The position numbers and the translations under genes are program-made. Positions 14,770 through 16,509 of a stretch of 16,509 nt of DNA are shown piece after piece (positions within the stretch are counted from its first letter, which is position 1; each line of letters begins with the position of its first letter). The stretch spans positions 1-16,509 of the forward strand of contig JAPSIJ010000007.1 in NCBI GenBank assembly GCA_031178805.1. The letters are read 5' to 3'. The notes under the pieces are model-generated. The model was not told the DNA's origin and did not search any database. It saw only the letters and a list, made by a program, of their open reading frames with translations. The stretch comes from Cellulomonas sp. Lineage in GTDB: Bacteria > Actinomycetota > Actinomycetes > Actinomycetales > Cellulomonadaceae.

Positions 14770-15153
14770 GTGCCCACCGGCAAGGTCAAGTGGTTCGACA
14801 CCGATCGCGGCTTCGGCTTCATCGCCGCCGACGACGGCACCGAGGTGTTCCTGCACGCGTCCGCGCTGCCCGCGGGGATCGGCACCCCCAAGCCCGGCAC
14901 CCGGGTGGACTTCGGCGTCGCCGACGGCCGCCGCGGCCCCCAGGCGCTGTCCGTGAAGCTGCTCGACCCGGTGCCCTCCGTGGCGAAGGCCGCGCGCAAG
15001 CCCGCCGACGACATGGCCGTCATCGTCGAGGACCTCATCAAGGTGCTCGACCGGGTCGGCAACGACCTGCGCCGCGGCCGCCACCCCGACAAGTCGCGCG
15101 CCGGCCAGGTCGCCACGCTGCTGCGTGCCGTCGCCGACGACCTCGAGGCCTGA
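14770..15153 (+). CDS. Cold shock domain protein with C-terminal extension
   Basis: 127 residues from GTG 14770, with AGGGG 6 nt upstream. The cold shock fold spans residues 1-67 and carries KVKWFD, the RNP1-like RGFGFI (13-18) and the RNP2-like VFLHAS (26-31), which bind single-stranded RNA or DNA. A second part (about 72-127) is helical and basic to acidic, as in the long CspB-type proteins of actinobacteria; ordinary Csp proteins stop near 67 residues. It is the first gene of a tight operon, followed after 1 nt by the DUF3027 gene. Likely role: RNA chaperone, with the extension mediating an additional contact. Confidence 0.92.
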   Translation: MPTGKVKWFDTDRGFGFIAADDGTEVFLHASALPAGIGTPKPGTRVDFGVADGRRGPQALSVKLLDPVPSVAKAARKPADDMAVIVEDLIKVLDRVGNDLRRGRHPDKSRAGQVATLLRAVADDLEA

Positions 15154-15154
15154 C

Positions 15155-16042
15155 GTGGCCGCCGCGACCCAGGACGCCGTGCTCGGCGGAGCCGTCGACC
15201 TCGCCCGCAGCGCCGCGCTCGAGATCGCCGAGCACCCCGCCGACGTCGGCGAGCACCTCGGCTACACCGTCGACGCCGACCGCCTCGTCTCGCACCGGTT
15301 CGCCTGCACCGCCAAGGGCTACCGCGGCTGGGTGTGGACCGTGACGCTGTCCCGGGTGCCCCGCGCCCGCAAGGCCACGGTGTGCGAGGCCGTGCTGCTG
15401 CCCGGCGACGACGCCGTGCTCGCCCCGGCCTGGGTGCCGTGGGACGAGCGGCTGCGCCCCGGGGACATCGGCCCCGGCGACGTGCTGCCGTTCCGCGCCG
15501 ACGACCCGCGCCTCGAGCCCGGGTTCACGCCCACGGGCGACCCCGAGGTCGACGAGGTCGCGATCGGCGAGCTCGCGCTCGCCCGCGCCCGCGTGCTGTC
15601 GCCCGTCGGCCTCGCCGAGGCGGCCGAGCGCTGGTACCGCGGCCGCCAGGGCCCGGCCAGCGCCGGCGCCGTCGCGTCCGCCGGGGACTGCCAGACCTGC
15701 GGGTTCCTCATCCCGCTGCAGGGCTCGCTCGGCACCGTGTTCGGCGTCTGCGCCAACGCCTGGTCGCCCGACGACGGCAAGGTCGTCGCGCTGGAGCACG
15801 GCTGCGGCGCGCACTCCGAGACCGACGTCGAGCCGCGGCCGTCCGAGTGGCCCGAGGTGCCGGTGGCGTCCGAGCTCGTGGTCGAGCCGACGGCGGCGGT
15901 CGTGGGCGGTGGCGAGGTGGCCGGTCGTGAGGCTGCCGGTGGCGAGGCGGGCGGCGAGGTCGCCGGTCGTGAGGCGGCCGGCGACGTCGTCGGGGACGTG
16001 CCGGCGGAGGACGAGGGCCCGGCGGAGCAGCCGGAGCCGTGA
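15155..16042 (+). CDS. DUF3027 domain-containing protein
   Basis: 295 residues from GTG 15155, one base after the cold shock gene stop. GAGG lies 6 nt before the start, inside the end of that gene. The conserved core (about 5-222) includes an N-terminal helical part, the FACTAKGYRGWVWTVTL strand pair and a cysteine-rich module: Cys179-x2-Cys182, Cys199, and a HGCGAHSE segment with Cys217 and nearby His residues. This looks like a zinc site. The function of DUF3027 is unknown. The last 75 residues are an acidic, Gly/Ala-rich tail with an internal repeat. The tight linkage to the cold shock gene suggests a role with RNA or the ribosome, but that is only inference. Confidence 0.88.
   Translation: MAAATQDAVLGGAVDLARSAALEIAEHPADVGEHLGYTVDADRLVSHRFACTAKGYRGWVWTVTLSRVPRARKATVCEAVLLPGDDAVLAPAWVPWDERLRPGDIGPGDVLPFRADDPRLEPGFTPTGDPEVDEVAIGELALARARVLSPVGLAEAAERWYRGRQGPASAGAVASAGDCQTCGFLIPLQGSLGTVFGVCANAWSPDDGKVVALEHGCGAHSETDVEPRPSEWPEVPVASELVVEPTAAVVGGGEVAGREAAGGEAGGEVAGREAAGDVVGDVPAEDEGPAEQPEP
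15911..15982 (+). repeat. Imperfect direct repeat in the DUF3027 tail
   Basis: Two 30-bp copies (15911-15940 and 15953-15982), alike at 27 of 30 bases, with a 42-bp period. Each encodes GEVAGREAAG, with a GEAG spacer between. The repeat is in frame and lies in the disordered tail, so copy number could vary between strains without breaking the protein. Confidence 0.8.
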
Positions 16043-16509
16043 CCGGCGACGTCTTCGGCACGCGCGCGCTGCGCGAGCGGGTGCTGGGGACGTGGCGCGC
16101 CGACCCCGCGCGACTGCGCGAGGACGCGAACACCGAGGAGGACCACGCCCGCGGCTACTACCGCGACCGCGTGGTCGTCGAGCTGGCGCAGAACGCCGCG
16201 GACGCCGCGGTGCGCGCCGGCGTGCCCGGCCGGCTGGCGCTCCGGCTGACGACCGACGACGCCGGCCGCTCCGTGCTGACCGCGGCCAACACCGGCGCGC
16301 CGCTCGACGCCGCCGGGGTGGCGTCGCTGGCGGCGATGCGGGCGTCGTCCTCGCGGGACTGGGCGGGCGGTCCGGGGACCGGTCCGGGCCTGGTCGGGCG
16401 GTTCGGCGTGGGGTTCGCGGCCGTGCGGGCCGTCGCCGACGAGGTCGCGGTGCTGTCCACCACCGGCGCCGTGTCGTTCTCGCTCGCCGGCACGCGCGCC
16501 GAGCTCGCC
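16039..16509 (+). CDS. Sacsin-like GHKL ATPase, N-terminal part (partial)
   Basis: The first 157 residues of a gene that leaves the window. GTG 16039 overlaps the DUF3027 stop by 4 nt (GTGA). The Bergerat ATP-binding fold is clear: an N-box ELAQNAADA with Glu48, Asn52 and Asp55, an ANTGAPLD loop (83-90) and a GRFGVGFAA glycine loop (120-128). This arrangement matches sacsin N-terminal/Hsp90-like ATPases found as long proteins in actinobacteria, rather than histidine kinases or MutL. The role of the bacterial forms is not well known; chaperone-like activity is the guess from the fold. Coupling to the cold shock and DUF3027 genes suggests a shared stress-response operon. Confidence 0.85.
   Translation, partial: MTGDVFGTRALRERVLGTWRADPARLREDANTEEDHARGYYRDRVVVELAQNAADAAVRAGVPGRLALRLTTDDAGRSVLTAANTGAPLDAAGVASLAAMRASSSRDWAGGPGTGPGLVGRFGVGFAAVRAVADEVAVLSTTGAVSFSLAGTRAELA

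Overview
The window is very GC-rich DNA with short gaps, frequent GTG starts, 4-nt stop/start overlaps and leaderless-looking promoters. The gene content includes a bacterial XPB helicase with its partner, PspA plus a TPM-domain protein, DUF4031, DUF3027 and a long-form cold shock protein. Together these point to a high-GC actinobacterium, most like Cellulomonadaceae or a close relative. That assignment is inference from style and gene content, not from a database match. Apart from one rearranged locus the DNA looks chromosomal and ordinary. I see no phage, IS, CRISPR, tRNA or rRNA sequence.

Layout. Positions 1-19 hold the last codons of what looks like groEL (+), followed by two strong hairpins up to 176. 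Leftward from 3648 to 200 runs an OmpR-type response regulator and its histidine kinase, then an HD-superfamily hydrolase and a small DUF4031 protein. Divergent from the regulator is a class I glutamine amidotransferase (3728-4486, +), closed by a bidirectional terminator. Leftward from 11700 to 4592 lie a helicase-associated protein and XPB helicase (overlapping by 4 nt), then a secreted or membrane TPM-domain protein with a glycine-rich tail and a PspA/IM30 protein.

Rightward from 11889 is an M20-family amidohydrolase gene broken by an extra 89 bp. The extra DNA carries an exact 90-bp inverted copy of the gene's own upstream sequence. Next come an EAL-HDOD signalling protein (13366-14652) behind a likely motility-sigma (FliA-type) promoter, a cold shock protein with a stem-loop in its leader (14770-15153), a DUF3027 protein (15155-16042) and the start of a GHKL/sacsin-like ATPase that leaves the window (16039-).

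How genes work together: the kinase/regulator pair is a standard envelope-sensing two-component system. TPM plus PspA suggests membrane-stress upkeep. XPB plus its partner suggests DNA unwinding in repair or transcription-coupled processes. The cold shock / DUF3027 / GHKL ATPase genes are packed as one operon of unknown purpose. The clearest anomaly is the inverted template-switch duplication in the amidohydrolase gene, which is either a real complex mutation or a sequencing/assembly artefact.
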